Positions 10,813-21,702 are shown, numbered from the stretch's first letter. The stretch: 64,000 bases of DNA from Isochrysis galbana (GCA_018136815.1 CM030935.1:6632325-6696324); one strand, 5' to 3'. Translations and numbers: made by a program. Notes: generated from the letters alone by a model not told the origin.

Positions 10813-11592
10813 CTATCGGAGAAGCTGGTTCCGGGGAGGCCGCGCGCGCTGCTTCGGCCGGGAGTTGGAGAGAAGGGGGCGGGAGACTGTGGTTCGTCCT
10901 TTATGCTGGTGTTGCTTCGGGTTCTGTGCCTGAGTCTGGCTGTGCTGGTCTGCAGGGAACAGGACTTTGCTTGCTCCCTGCTTCTGTGGCTGCCTGGGAG
11001 GCGAGGATGGCGGGGCCATCTCGACGTCGTTGTCGGGCGGTGCTGCGGCCTGCGAGCGCTTCGGCTCCGGCGGCTTGGGGCGGCCCCGTTGGGGCGTCGT
11101 GGCGGCGGGGGGCTGGGAGAGGGGAGCGGTCGGCGCGCGCTCCATCGCTAAAACTATAACAATAGTTTTTGACGCTGCGTGGTCTTTGAATACGTTATGT
11201 ATGGTGTTGCACTCAAGTTTGTTCCATAGCTTCGCCCACGTGGGGCTTATTTTAGGACCCGGGTGCGATAAGCTACCCCACACGGGTTGTGAGAGTGCTC
11301 CTTCTCTACTTACTTTTAGTGATGTGAGTTTTAGTTCGCGGATGTTGCTTAACGCTTGCTTCCAGAACGCGGGGAGTTTACTTGTGCCCACTATTCCATC
11401 TGTAAGTTTGTTCGTGGGAACTGTCGAGAGGACCGCTGCCCTTCCCAGGTTTGTGCGGCAGAACCACGCGTCAAGCACTTGTTTCCATTGCGCTTGGCGT
11501 GCGTCTAGATAGTTCAGGATCCATTTGGCCTGTAGTGCTTTGACGTGGTTGCCCCAGTCTAGCAGTCCCAGCCCTAGGTGCGCGCGCTCCAT
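10813..11592 (-). pseudogene. LINE reverse transcriptase C-terminal fragment joined to an ORF1-like head
   Basis: Reads GLGLLDWGNHVKALQAKW then WILNYLDAR, typical of the region after the reverse-transcriptase palm in non-LTR elements, and continues to CNTIHNVFKD. The same IHNVFKD end occurs at about 50830, where the protein carries on into a zinc-finger C-terminus. Here it is cut off by a second head module at 11134-11170, and the frame runs on into a proline-rich sequence (MERAPTAPLSQPPAATTPQR) ending at 10813. Upstream, in another frame at about 11600-11690, VARHMTIFGRTNIVNFIAT continues the reverse transcriptase, with about 80-100 expected residues missing between. It is a rearranged, dead copy. 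Confidence 0.7.
11134..11170 (-). repeat. LINE head module: hairpin plus ATGGAGCGCGC
   Basis: On the minus strand AAAACTAT-TGTT-ATAGTTTT, a perfect 8-bp palindrome with a 4-base loop, then AGCG and ATGGAGCGCGC. It begins the MERAPTAP sequence inside the 10813-11592 ORF. Confidence 0.75.
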
Positions 11593-11617
11593 GACCCTAT
11601 CGTTTTAACGATAGTTG
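11581..11617 (-). repeat. LINE head module: hairpin plus ATGGAGCGCGC
   Basis: On the minus strand CTATCGTT-AA-AACGATAG then GGGTC and ATGGAGCGCGC. It sits between two out-of-frame reverse-transcriptase pieces. Confidence 0.7.
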
Positions 11618-11691
11618 TCGCTATGAAGTTTACTATGTTAGTTCTGCCGAAGATGGTCATATGGCGCGCTACCGATGTTAGTCGTGCCGCC

Positions 11692-12798
11692 TTACTTAGC
11701 GTCCACTTTGTCCGCGAGTTGTTTCCAAAAGGGCTTTAGGGCTTCCGGGGTTCCTAGTGGAACGCCTAGTATTGTCAGGTATTGGTCGTTGGCTATCCAG
11801 TTATATTTTCGCATATCCCACGGCGGTTTGTGGCGCATTTGCGAGCCCATTCGTATGCCTTGGAATTTGGTCTCGTTCGTCTTGCCCCCCGTTGCTCTTT
11901 CGTGCGCTCGTACCCATGTTAGTGCGCGTTTCAGGCTCTTATAGTCTCTTGCGATAAGTGCCGTGTCGTCCGCGAACTGGCTTATCCTCACCTTGACGTC
12001 AACGTTATGCACCTTGATCGTGGTTTGCTCGCCGTAACGAGCTTTGAATTGTTGCATGCAGTCTTCATTCACCGCGATGTGCCATGGCCCTTTCGAGGAT
12101 CGGGCCCAGAAGTCGGGCTCAGGGTCAACACCCTCGAGCTCAAGAAGAAGCTCGACAACGGCGGCGTAGACCGTCGTGTCGAGTAGAGTGAGGTCGCCCT
12201 CCTGGTGGAACGACATGTCGTACGTGGCATCAGTGTCCATGTTGGAGTCTTCTTCTTCAGAGTCTAGCTCCTCAGGGGCAGGGATGGGCTGATCGGTGGT
12301 GAGTATCGCGAGGCCTAGAGGTTGGGAGGCAGAGTGTCGCGCAGTTCTTGAGGTCAGGGCTTGCCATCGGCTCCCCGCCTGCCAGTCCTCTCTGTCTTGC
12401 CAGGGGTGTGTGTTGTGCGGTTTGTCAATGCTTGCAACCAGTATGTTGTGCCCATAAGGGCCACCCGGTCTCGAGTCGCGCCGCCGTGGCAGCGCGACCG
12501 TCACCAGGGTGAGAGGGGCCTTTGCCATAAGGCATGCCCATGGAGAATGAGGAGGTGTGGTCGTGGTGGTGGTGTGGTGGGGTCCACAGACTGCCACCCC
12601 CCATGTGGGGGGCCAGCATGGCTGTCTTGGCAAGTGTGGCCGAGGCCACGGGCCGCGGGGTGCGACCGGGGTCGCACACACCTGCTCGGCCTCTGACGGC
12701 GGACGCGGTCGCTTCGACTGCGACAGGTCCATGGGGGCTGGGGGGCCGCCCTCGGCGGGGGGCCCGAAGGAGAGGAGAGGCGCGCCGGCGCGCTCCAT
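11692..12798 (-). pseudogene. LINE ORF1-like head fused in frame to reverse transcriptase palm
   Basis: Starts MERAGAPLLSFGPPAEGG, a proline-rich N-terminus like those at 24688 and 16083. It runs through about 220 low-complexity and acidic residues, then enters reverse transcriptase with FADDTALIAR (the ADD catalytic motif) and LGVPLGTPEALKPFWKQLADKV. The fingers and motif A expected before FADD are missing, so the ORF is an in-frame fusion made by internal deletion. The frame ends in TAA at 11692. The next coding stretch (KAARLTSVARHM) follows one base out of frame. 368 codons; probably not functional. Confidence 0.65.
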
Positions 12799-12820
12799 CG
12801 CGTCTAACTATAGAGTTAGT
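12789..12820 (-). repeat. LINE head module: hairpin plus ATGGAGCGCGC
   Basis: On the minus strand CTAACT-CTAT-AGTTAG then ACGCG and ATGGAGCGCGC, opening the 11692-12798 ORF. Confidence 0.7.
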
Positions 12821-12940
12821 TGAATCTTTCACGATGAACATACACTGAGCGTGATTTGACTCCTCTTGCGTACTGCTTCTCGTCCTCCGCGTGCTTGTGG
12901 CCCACTCCCCAAACCATGACATCATCGATCGTTTGAAGAG

Positions 12941-15064
12941 TCAAGTGAATGCCGTTCCGCGGGCTTCATCCGGCTTCCAACGCTCACGCAGATTATGCGC
13001 CGCGAGCTTGGGCTCTCGAAGACGGGTGAAGACTCCCTTGTGGTTCAAACCCATGGCGCGCAAGTGCATCTGCGGTGCCCGGAAGTCGCATAGATTCCAC
13101 ACATGAACTCCAAAGAGCCATGGATGCTTGCCCGCCAAAGACGCATACTGAACCATCAGGCTTGCCTGCCATTCTTCCGACCATAGGCCGGCGCTCATGA
13201 GGTGGCAGCCAGGCAATGTGTCGGCGCCGCATTCTGAGATCATGATGGGCTTGCAAAAGCGCTCGTGTATTTCGCGCAGCTTCTTCTCTACCGCGCCGAC
13301 CGTCGCCTTTGGGGACCTGCCAAGATCATAGTACCATCCCGCATACTCGTTCAACGACAAAAAGTCACAAGCGCCGTTTGCCTCGTCGGTGTGCTCGGGG
13401 ATATTGGCGAAGGTAACAGGGCGTGTACCGTCACGGCGCGCGGCACCGATGAGATCATGCAAGGACAAGGTTTGGAGCTCGCGCATCTCCGGCCGTGGCA
13501 GCGTCTTTGGTCCACCGGGCTCGTTGCAAACAGACCAAGCGATCACACAAGTGCGGTTGAGGTCACGTACGAGCAGCTCGTTGGTTGCAACTAATGCCTG
13601 CCGCTGGCGCTGCACCAGGAAGTCGGTAAATGAGGGTTTAGGGTGCTACGTCTAGACAAGTTTGCCCAAGTTGCCAACGCCGGTGTTGCAAAGACGTCGC
13701 GCCGCTTGTTAAAGGGCTTCGGCTCTAGCATATTGATGTTCCAAGGGGCTATGGCCGCGTACCTTCTGGATGTCGTCAGTGCTATCCGCAAAGGTCAGGC
13801 CGACAGCTGGCGTCTCCGCAATGACGAGGAATCCATGCGCGTCTGCTAGATCGAGATCCACCTCCGAGTACGGATAGTGGGAAGTGCGATAGGAGTTAGC
13901 GCCCACCCAAGCCAGGCATGCATGGTCCCGCTGTGCTACCACAGCGCAGTCACCACGGCCGATGATTGGGAAGTCCTCGTGACGCCCGAAGCCACGGAGC
14001 ACGATCGGCTTGCCGTTGAGAAGGAGCGCATCGCCTTCCACGCGCACCGTCCGCATGCCGATGCGCTGTGTGTAGCAATCGACCTCGCTGACACTCCTTC
14101 GAAAAGTGTCACTCAAGTCCTCTTCCGTGCCTTCCGGAGGCCAGTCACTCGTGAGGGAGTCCTTCGCCACTTGTGACCTCAACTGGTAGCACGCGAGGAT
14201 TATCTTATACAGATATGGGGAGCCAGGCGCCCACAGATTGGCCTTGCGAGGGCCCAGCGTGAGATGTGCGCACCCATCAGAGTCTGTTGCGCATGTGCGC
14301 AACGCAAACGGCCGGCCGGCTTCATCCAAAAGCTCAGCCCGGACAAAAGCGATACTTGGACTTGCCCTGACTTCCACCATCAGCATAGCGGTTGCGTCGC
14401 CTAAGAGTTTTGTCTCTAATTTGAGCGCGTCAAGCCCCACCCGTGGGCGGATGAGGAGTAGTACGGAGCGCTGGATACCGCAGAATGGATAAAAGTCGAA
14501 GCTCGTGTTGGGGTGACAGCCGGGTGCCATCGCGCCCCACCCTCCACCAGGAGGGACGTGAGTGCGCGCGAGACGGCCGTCGACGCGCACAACGAGTCGG
14601 CTGGGTCGGCTCCCGCCCCATAAGGAGGCGCGGTCCACCGGGATCTCAAGCTCAAACGGCAGGTGGCCACCCTCATGCTCACCGAGCAGCACCCCGTCGA
14701 GCCACACACTAGCGTGATAGTTGACGCTCCCAAAGCGCAATAAGAGGCAATGACGTTGTGGATCGACCCCGAGGGGCAGCCATATCTCCCGCTCGTACCA
14801 TGCCGGCCCCATGAAGCCGTCCAGCTCTGGTAGCTGCTCGTTCCAGCTGGCGGGCACGGCTGCCGTGCGGCGCTCCGAGAGAGGGATGCCCTTCACGGGA
14901 AAGCCCTGGGCGAGTCCGACGTCAGGCACGTCGGTGGTGAAGGTCCACGTGCCGTCGAGACTGATTGATCGCCGGTGCGCGCTTTCGCTCGTCCATGGAG
15001 CGCCTAGCAACCGAGGGAGACGAGGGGAAGCGGGAGGGGGAGAGGCGGCGGCCACGCGCGCCAT
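12941..15064 (-). CDS. GUSB: Beta-glucuronidase, glycoside hydrolase family 2, two exons
   Basis: Hydrolyses terminal beta-D-glucuronic acid from glycans or conjugates. Exon 1 is 15064-13763 and exon 2 is 13609-12941; the 153-bp intron is GT-AG and phase 0, giving 656 residues (human enzyme 651, E. coli 603). Sugar-binding and jelly-roll N-terminus: SLDGTWTF, GPAWYEREIWLP, RFGSVNYHASVWLDG. Catalytic barrel: HEDFPIIGRG, GANSYRTSHYPYSE, the acid/base Glu in WSVCNEP (about residue 464), and the nucleophile Glu in ISECGADTLPG (about 560), followed by WSEEWQ, VHVWNLCDF and NHKGVFTR, which are diagnostic of GusA/GUSB rather than beta-galactosidase. The start MARVAAAS is chosen because upstream in-frame ATGs lie inside the tandem promoter repeats. 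I see no clear signal peptide, so its compartment is unknown. Confidence 0.93.
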
Positions 15065-15138
15065 CGCCGATGGACGGGCGGGACGGGGGGGGGGAAGGGG
15101 CTGGGGGGCTCCGGTAAGTTGTAAATTAGATCGAGTAG

Positions 15139-15297
15139 ACTTACTCATACTTGTAGTGAAGTAAAATTCGCGAGTTAACTTACTCATACTAGTAGTGAAG
15201 TAAAATTGCGCGAACAGACTTACTCATATTAGTAGTGAAGTAAAATTGCGCGAGGAGACTTACTCATAATAGTAGTGAAGTAAACTTGCGCGACGCG
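15139..15297. promoter_or_regulatory. Four 40-bp tandem repeats in a divergent promoter
   Basis: Units begin at 15139, 15178, 15218 and 15258, each with ACTTACTCATA, then a T(A/T)GTAGTGAAGTAAA element, then a GCGCGA spacer. The ACTTACT and AGTGAAGT arms are roughly inverted, so each unit is a quasi-palindrome. They lie between the start of the beta-glucuronidase gene (minus) and the small membrane protein gene (plus), which suggests a shared control region. Confidence 0.75.
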
Positions 15298-15340
15298 AGG
15301 CCCTCGGAGGGTGTGTGTGGCGCGCGACGGCGGCGAGGGG

Positions 15341-15817
15341 ATGCAGCTGACGCGAGGCAGAGCACCGAGTCTGCTGGCTCGTCAGGCGGCGTGGGGAGGC
15401 GAGCGTGGATGGGAAAGGAGGTTGAACACGGCGTCTCGGCTGCCGGGCAGGCTCGATCCCAAGGACATGAGCCCAGCTCTTGCTGCAGCTGCACGTGGTG
15501 ATGCTGCCGCCTCATTCTCGGAGTACAAGAAGATGCAGGCGGACCGCACACTGCGATTGGACCGTAGGTTCGTGTACGGCGGGCTCGCGATCGCGAGCAC
15601 CGCGCTCTTTTTTGCGATCCGGCTCAGCCAGCGTGCTCGTCTCCACGAGGAGGAGCGCACCGTGCTGCGAGAGGAGATGTACGCAAAGATCGAGGAGAGC
15701 GAGCGCCGGCGAAAGAGGTTACTTGAGGCATTACCAGAGCTGTCACAGTCTTCCGCGGGTCTCAAGGCAGACAAGGCGGCCCAGCTTTGCGCCTTGGTCG
15801 ATCGGCACTCCCAGTGA
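15341..15817 (+). CDS. Small single-span membrane protein with coiled coil, probably organellar
   Basis: 158 residues, one exon. The N-terminus is rich in Arg, Ser and Ala and lacks acidic residues (MQLTRGRAPSLLARQAAWGG), as in mitochondrial presequences. After a short soluble part, one hydrophobic segment (FVYGGLAIASTALFFAI, about residues 88-104) is followed by a charged helix with heptad character (EEERTVLREEMYAKIEESER). No family is recognised. The topology resembles small inner-membrane assembly factors, but that is only an analogy. It is divergently arranged with the beta-glucuronidase gene across the 40-bp repeats. An in-frame GTG lies 10 codons upstream, but the ATG at 15341 is the natural start. 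Confidence 0.65.
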   Translation: MQLTRGRAPSLLARQAAWGGERGWERRLNTASRLPGRLDPKDMSPALAAAARGDAAASFSEYKKMQADRTLRLDRRFVYGGLAIASTALFFAIRLSQRARLHEEERTVLREEMYAKIEESERRRKRLLEALPELSQSSAGLKADKAAQLCALVDRHSQ

Positions 15818-16062
15818 GACTCCTGCTGCACGGGTGGCGTCTGTGTACTTACGTGTTACAATCATTTTATGAGTCTCATTGAGGTGGGTGACACAGTAGC
15901 AAACAGCCGTTGGCAACAAAAAATTCTTGAAGAGGTCCGCTATGCTACTAGGCTCCATTCCGTCCAAGGGTCACCGACGCCGACGCCCTCATCCCGATCA
16001 CGCCTCCTTTCCCGCCCCCCCCCTCCCCTCATTCCTTTTTATCTCTTTATCTTCGGTTTCGG

Positions 16063-16484
16063 CAAAAATAGTAGTTTGAACTATGGAGCGTGCCGCGACC
16101 GCTCCCGAGCCTCAGGCGACCCTCGCCACTGCGCTTCACCTGAGACGCCCCACGCCGCCCGAGGCGGCTCGTCAGAAAGCCCTCTCAAAGCCCATCCAGC
16201 CCATCCAAACCACACCCGCGCGAGCGCGCGGGGTGGCGAGCACTGGCACCGAACGGGTTGCCACCATGGCTTTGTGTTTGTGTAGCATGCAGGGGGCAGG
16301 GGACAGGAGGTCTTTGAGACCTCCACCTTCAGGCGTCCGAGCGGGCGCTTGCCGACGTCAATTGGGGCCATGGCCCTGCTGGGCGTCGGGCCGGATCGAA
16401 TCGAGGCATTCCTGCGGTGCGAGGGGCCAAGATGGGTTAGTACGAGTGTGTGCGACCCTTAAGAACCAGCGTGCGACCTACTAG
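16063..16484 (+). mobile_element. LINE head module and ORF1-like fragment
   Basis: An ATG at 16083 opens MERAATAPEPQATLATALHL, almost identical to the ORF at 24688 on the opposite strand, including RQKALS.PIQPIQTTPA and GVASTGTE. The preceding palindrome is shortened here (AATAGTAGTTTGAACT). Homology between the two copies ends near 16290 (VATMAL); the rest of the ORF is unrelated. It is a 5' end fragment of the same retroelement family. Confidence 0.65.
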
Positions 16485-17178
16485 CTACTAGTGAGTGCCC
16501 CCCCACCCTGCTCGCGAGAACTCTGGGTTCTGCATGGCCACCAGCTCCAGGCCATTCTTCGGCCGATCACGACGCGCGATCGGACGTCGCGGAAGCTCCG
16601 CGTTTCTAAAAGTGATGCGCCCTACATTCACCGCTCTGATTCCTTCCCGCGAGCGCCCGCCTCAATCTCCCAAAATAGACCGCCACGCGCAGGGGAAGGG
16701 AGGGGGGTCACTCACCGACGCCATTGCCATTTGTGGGGCGGGAGGCGGGAGGGGGGGTCGTTCGGAGGGGGGAGGCGGCTGGCGGGGCAGGTAGCAGGTA
16801 GGCGGGGGGCCTGCGGAATCCTTGGACCCCCAAGGGAGTTGGAAAATAGTGGTTCAAATGAGTGAGTGAGAGAGTGAGAGTGACCGAGCACCGAGCACCG
16901 AGCTATCAACCCAACTTTTTTAACTTTTTGCTTTTTGTCAAGGTGCTCAATCGGCGATTGCTTTCGTGCTCGGCGCAGAGGGTGTATGAGCCATGCCCCC
17001 ATTGCCTCTTTGAGCCTCCTAGCACCTTTCAGTCCATTTGTATGACAGTTTACGAACAGCGTTGCTCAATGAGAAGCTCTAGCCTTTATCTAGAGCTATT
17101 GTAGAGCTAGGATTTCGTTGTGAGAGTGCGAGCGGTACACTGCTGAGATACCGGTGGGGGGGAACAGAAGCGCGGCAG

Positions 17179-17215
<37 letters not shown>

Positions 17216-17328
17216 TCTTCTCCGCGCGCGTCTGGGGGCCGTCGATCGGCGCCCCCCCTCCCCCCTCCTCCCCCCCCCGCCTGTCACACTTCTCCCTCTC
17301 TCTCTCTTCTCTCCTCTTCTCTCCCGCG
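16485..17328. other. Intergenic; poly-C tract before the proteasome gene
   Basis: No gene seen. A C run of about 33 bp lies at 17180-17212, and CT-rich sequence leads to the ATG at 17329, the same pyrimidine arrangement as at 7457 and 63477. Confidence 0.6.
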
Positions 17329-18923
17329 ATGGCGCGCGGCTCGTCGGCTGGGTATGACCGGCACATCACGATCTTCTCGCCCGAGGGCCGTCTCTACCAG
17401 GTCGAGTACGCCTTCAAGGCCATCAAGACCTCAGGGCTCACCTCTGTCGGCGTCCGCGGAGCGGATTCGTGTGTTGTTCTCACACAGCGCAAGGTGAGGG
17501 CGGGGAGGCAGGGCGGGGAGAGGGCACATGGCGGTGGGGGTGAACCCCTTGGTCAATCTCTGCTTCCACTGCGTTTTCGGACGAGAGCGAGCGTGTGCCT
17601 GCCTGGGGAGGCTCTGACAGTTCTGTCCTGCCTGCATGTGTGAGCCGAAAAGGGGGAGGATTGTACTGGGAGGGAGAGAGTGGAAGAAAGCGAGGCGGTA
17701 ACGGCACGCGGTGGCGAGGTGCCAAGGGTAGGTGACACCTCTGGCGCCACCCCTAGCTTGCCCCCACCTTTGCATGGCATGGTCACATGCTAGGGTTACG
17801 GCGCTCTCTAAGGTTACGGCGCTCTCAGACATGACCCGCTCTCCTTGACTTTTTTCTTTGGGATCACAAGGAAAGGGCGCTAGGCGTGAGACAGGGCCAG
17901 GCGTAGTGGAAGGAACCCGACACCAGGATGGACGACAATGCCACACATGAGCACGAGCCAGTCGCTCTCGTGCACTGCTCATGACTTGGCACGGACACTT
18001 TCCTCCTGAGCCTGCTGCCCAAATTGTGCGTCCCCTCTCCATCACAGGTGCCAGACAAGCTGTACGACCCCGAGTCAGTGACAAACATGTACCACATCAC
18101 TGAGAACATCGGGCTCGTAATGACTGGCATTGTACCCGACGTACGTTGCGCGCGCCGGAGCGCGGCTGCGGTGCATTGTTACCTACGACAAGTCGCTCAG
18201 ACTGCTCTCATGCCTTCCCACCTTTCCTCAATCCCGCACCTCCTCAGGCCCGCGCCTCAGTGTCGCGGCTACGCTCGGAGGCGGCTCAGTTCAAATTCGA
18301 CTACGGCTACGACATTCCCGTCTCGTATCTCGCCAAGCGCGCGGCCGATATTGCACAGGTCTACACGCAGCACGCCAACATGCGGCCTCTTGGCATCGCC
18401 ATGATCATTGTTGGCATTGATGTGGAGGGCGACAAGAAGATTCCTCAGCTGTACCGGTGTGACCCAGCGGGATACTACGTGGGATATAAGGCTACGTCGG
18501 CAGGCGCAAAGGAGCAGGAGGCCAACAATTTTCTCGAAAAGCGCTTCAAGCCGCCCGAGCCTAACCCGAAGCTCTCATACGACGACACGGTCCAGTTGGC
18601 GCTTGCTTGCTTGCAAAATGTTCTTGGGGCTGATCTCAAGGTGCGGTCGAGCAAGCGAATCGGCGCGCAGCAAGTGGACGAGCACTTGAGCACCTGGCAG
18701 TAGCTCCGGTTTCAAACAAATGCTGCCAAAATTTGGCCACACCAGCCGGATCCATCTTGAAAACAATGCGTGTCCCTCGCACCCCCACTCTCAGGCGAAT
18801 GACATAGAGGCATGCGTTGTGCGCAGCGACAACCTCAAATTCACCCGATTGACAGCGGATGAGCTGGAGGCGCATCTGACAGCGCTTGCGGAGCGAGATG
18901 ATGACGTCGCAGGACGCGACTGA
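17329..18923 (+). CDS. PSMA6: 20S proteasome subunit alpha type-6, four exons
   Basis: Structural alpha-ring subunit of the 20S proteasome, which degrades ubiquitinated proteins in cytosol and nucleus. Exons 17329-17493, 18048-18140, 18248-18640 and 18795-18923; introns of 554, 107 and 154 bp are all GT-AG and phase 0. The product has 259 residues (human 246). The N-terminus has the alpha-subunit signature: [20 protein letters not shown] then [12 protein letters not shown]. Later come [61 protein letters not shown] and the C-terminal [16 protein letters not shown], which identify alpha-6 rather than other alpha subunits. Intron positions were set by restoring these motifs. The tail DDVAGRD extends slightly past the human end. 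Confidence 0.96.
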
Positions 18924-20895
18924 TCTTAGTCTGCTTTGGTGGGGAACTTCGGCTGATCATGCGGCTTCACAATGTCGTGTTCATGACTTGGCACGAAGCT
19001 CTGGGGCGGATCGTGCAGCTTGATCATGTGCTTTCTCGTGTTGGCACCACCCCGTGGACTCGAACTGAAAGCGGTGTACCATTGGGTGGGCGCACACGTG
19101 GAGTGGCAGTCAATGGTTCTGGGAAGGCGGATGGTCGAGACGTGGTTCACAGGGCTCGTGTTGAGCACCCGCCGACGCCTGGAGATGGCTGAGCTCTGGC
19201 GATGACCTGCAGTATGAGCTAACGGCTGTGACTTGGAAGCTATGGGCCGGGGCACTCCTCATTACGGCGATACGGAGTGAAGGGCACGATATGGCAGCTA
19301 ATCCAGATTTGAACAATCTTCGTGGTTCTTATTCTGCGAGATGCATTAGTCTTGACGCGATGACGTCGCCGAGATCGGCGCCGTGAGGGATGCTGTGAGT
19401 ACACTGTGCGAACTCGTCAATCAGTGTATCTATTGCGCTAAGCAAGCTCGTCTCCTGCCGGCGGGCTCACATGAGTCTCTGGCTGCTCTGGGTGCTGTGT
19501 ACGAAGCTGATCGTGCAAAAGTGTGCTCTTGCATCTGTCTCATCTCCGAGATGCCTCTCCGAATACTTCTCATCCGTTTTGGCCTTAAGCAAAAGCGTGG
19601 CGTACGGCCCGACCAAGGCAGCTCATGGCCGCAATTGATCGACTCTATTCATTGTCGTATGTGAGAAGCCGGTATTTGCACGCTTCCTATGCGCGTGGAT
19701 ATGTCGTTTGCGTTGCGGTAGCAACAACCAGAATCTTGACATTCGACCGAGTTTTCGGTTTGGGGAAGAGCGGTCCATGAATTTTGCACCGGTTCATGAA
19801 TTTCGCACTTTTCGCAGGCGCACGGGTGGCGTGGGGAGTGGGGTAGGGCGCGAGAGGAGTGGGGAAGGAGGAGGGGCAGATAATACAATATCTGAGTATT
19901 AGTATTAGTATCACTACTGCCACTATAGCCACTAGCCCTGTACTATCACCACCGCCCTCAGCGGACTTGCGAGCCTTGCCCGTACACACACCGTGACGTG
20001 TGCGCCGATGCCTCAGACACACATGTATCCCTTTGGATCTTCCCCCCACAAGTAGGCCCCGACTCCCATTACATTTCCCCACAGGTTACACAATGAGCAA
20101 TGAGGGATATAACCCAGTGAGTAGCAGTGAGGTGTCCGACCGCTACACAGTGACAAGTGAGGGGGGGAGGCGAGCTACTGACTAGAAATTTTAATTTCAT
20201 TGTCATGTTGGCGTGAAAGATCAGGATTACTGGTAGGGATGGCGATGGCGGCCGTCGCTGTTTGATTATTGCCTGCCTGCCAGAGGCAGAGGACCAGAGG
20301 ACAGCGCGGCCGCCACAACCACTTTTGGCGATGACCACAGGTGAGCGAAAATTGCCTCTAGCACATGCCACATGCACTTGTGCGGGACCGCTAGTTGCGA
20401 TGGATTCACGAACGCTTCGGCTCGTGACGCCCCATGGTCTCCCCCCACCCCCATCCCACTCGCTCTCGCGCTGTGTCCGCGCTCGCGCTCGAATCGTTTG
20501 GCGTCTTGCTGCCTTGTGCCTTGTGCCTCGATGCGAACTTTCTGGACGAAAAAAAAAACTCAAGATTCCGGGCTACACACCTATCGCAAGCCAGTATATT
20601 CTACTACACGCCTGCCACCGCCCTTCTCTCCCGTCCCTCCCTAACGGTAATGTAGATAGTAGATATGGTAGACGTCGATATCGATATGGGAGGATGGGAG
20701 GTGGAAGATATAAGATACTAGTAGCGTATGCGTATGCACACTATCACAGGGAGGCCGCAGCGCGGGCCCCGTGTATTGTACGCCTCGAACGAAACACCCG
20801 ACCAGAAATAGGACCAGGCCGACAAACCTGCCCCCCCCCCCTCTGCCCCCTCGGGCCAGTGGTTTTTTTTGTACGGGGCACTTGTACTCTTATAC
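18924..20895. other. Intergenic, no supported gene
   Basis: ORFs at 19383-19664 and 20262-20900 have no recognisable content. A short dispersed motif (ATTAGT...CGCCACTAGCC) at about 19895-19935 recurs at about 22918-22955. Nothing else is supported. Confidence 0.5.
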
Positions 20896-21035
20896 TCTAA
20901 GGAAACGGCGTGAATGAAGGCGCGCGAGAAGAGGAGCGCGCGAACAGCGGAATGTGTGAAGAGCGTGTGGCGCGTGGCGGTCGACTCCTCCCCTCTCGGC
21001 CCTCTTTCACTCTTTCTGCTCCAGAGGTCCTTGAG

Positions 21036-21036
<1 letters not shown>

Positions 21037-21074
<38 letters not shown>

Positions 21075-21233
21075 ATCTCTCTCTCCACCATAGAGCTCTC
21101 TCCCTTTCTCTATCTTTTCCTCTCACAGATCCTCTCTCACTTCTTCTTCTGCTTCCACTCCTCTCTGCTCCAGAGGTCCTTGAGAGGCTCGAGAGCTCGA
21201 GAGTACTTAGGTGATGACAATCAGGAAGACTCG

Positions 21234-21280
<47 letters not shown>

Positions 21281-21390
21281 TCCCCCCCCCCCGTCTCTCT
21301 CCCTGTCTCTCTCTCCCTTTCTCTCTCTCTTCCTCTCACATCCCCTCCCCAGTCGGTCGGTCCCGGTCGCTCGCTCTCTCGCTCCCCCCC
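21037..21390. repeat. CT microsatellites and C runs
   Basis: CT runs at 21037-21070 and 21236-21277, plus C runs at 21281-21292 and 21384-21399. The phrase TCTGCTCCAGAGGTCCTTGAG occurs at about 21016 and again at about 21166, so the CT-rich block is partly duplicated. It lies upstream of the ORF at 21703. Confidence 0.85.
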
Positions 21391-21702
21391 CCCCCCCCCC
21401 TCCCCCCTAAAGAAAACAAGTTCTCACAAATCTGATCTCCCCACAGGACCCCATCCTTTATCTTCCCCCTCTCCTTTACCTTCTCCTCTCTCCCTCTCTC
21501 GCACGACACTCTCGATCCATTCAAGTCCTTCGCTTCAGTTTTCGGTTCCCTTTCCCCTCTGCAGCTACAAAAAACGGATCTCATCCATCCGTTTTTGTAT
21601 CCGTCGGAGCTCGCTCTCTCTCACGCACACCACCAGACAATCTCTCTCTCTACTGCTCTCCCTCCCGGACGACTTGAGCAAGGCGAAGGGCAAGAGCGAC
21701 GG

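Noticed and set aside
15062..15187. Upstream in-frame ATG starts for beta-glucuronidase
   Set aside because: They fall in the 40-bp tandem repeats, each of which carries ATGAGTAAGT on the minus strand; the start after the repeats gives a normal-length enzyme.
20262..20900. 212-codon plus-strand ORF
   Set aside because: No domain, and several overlapping alternative frames of equal quality; likely chance in GC-rich DNA.
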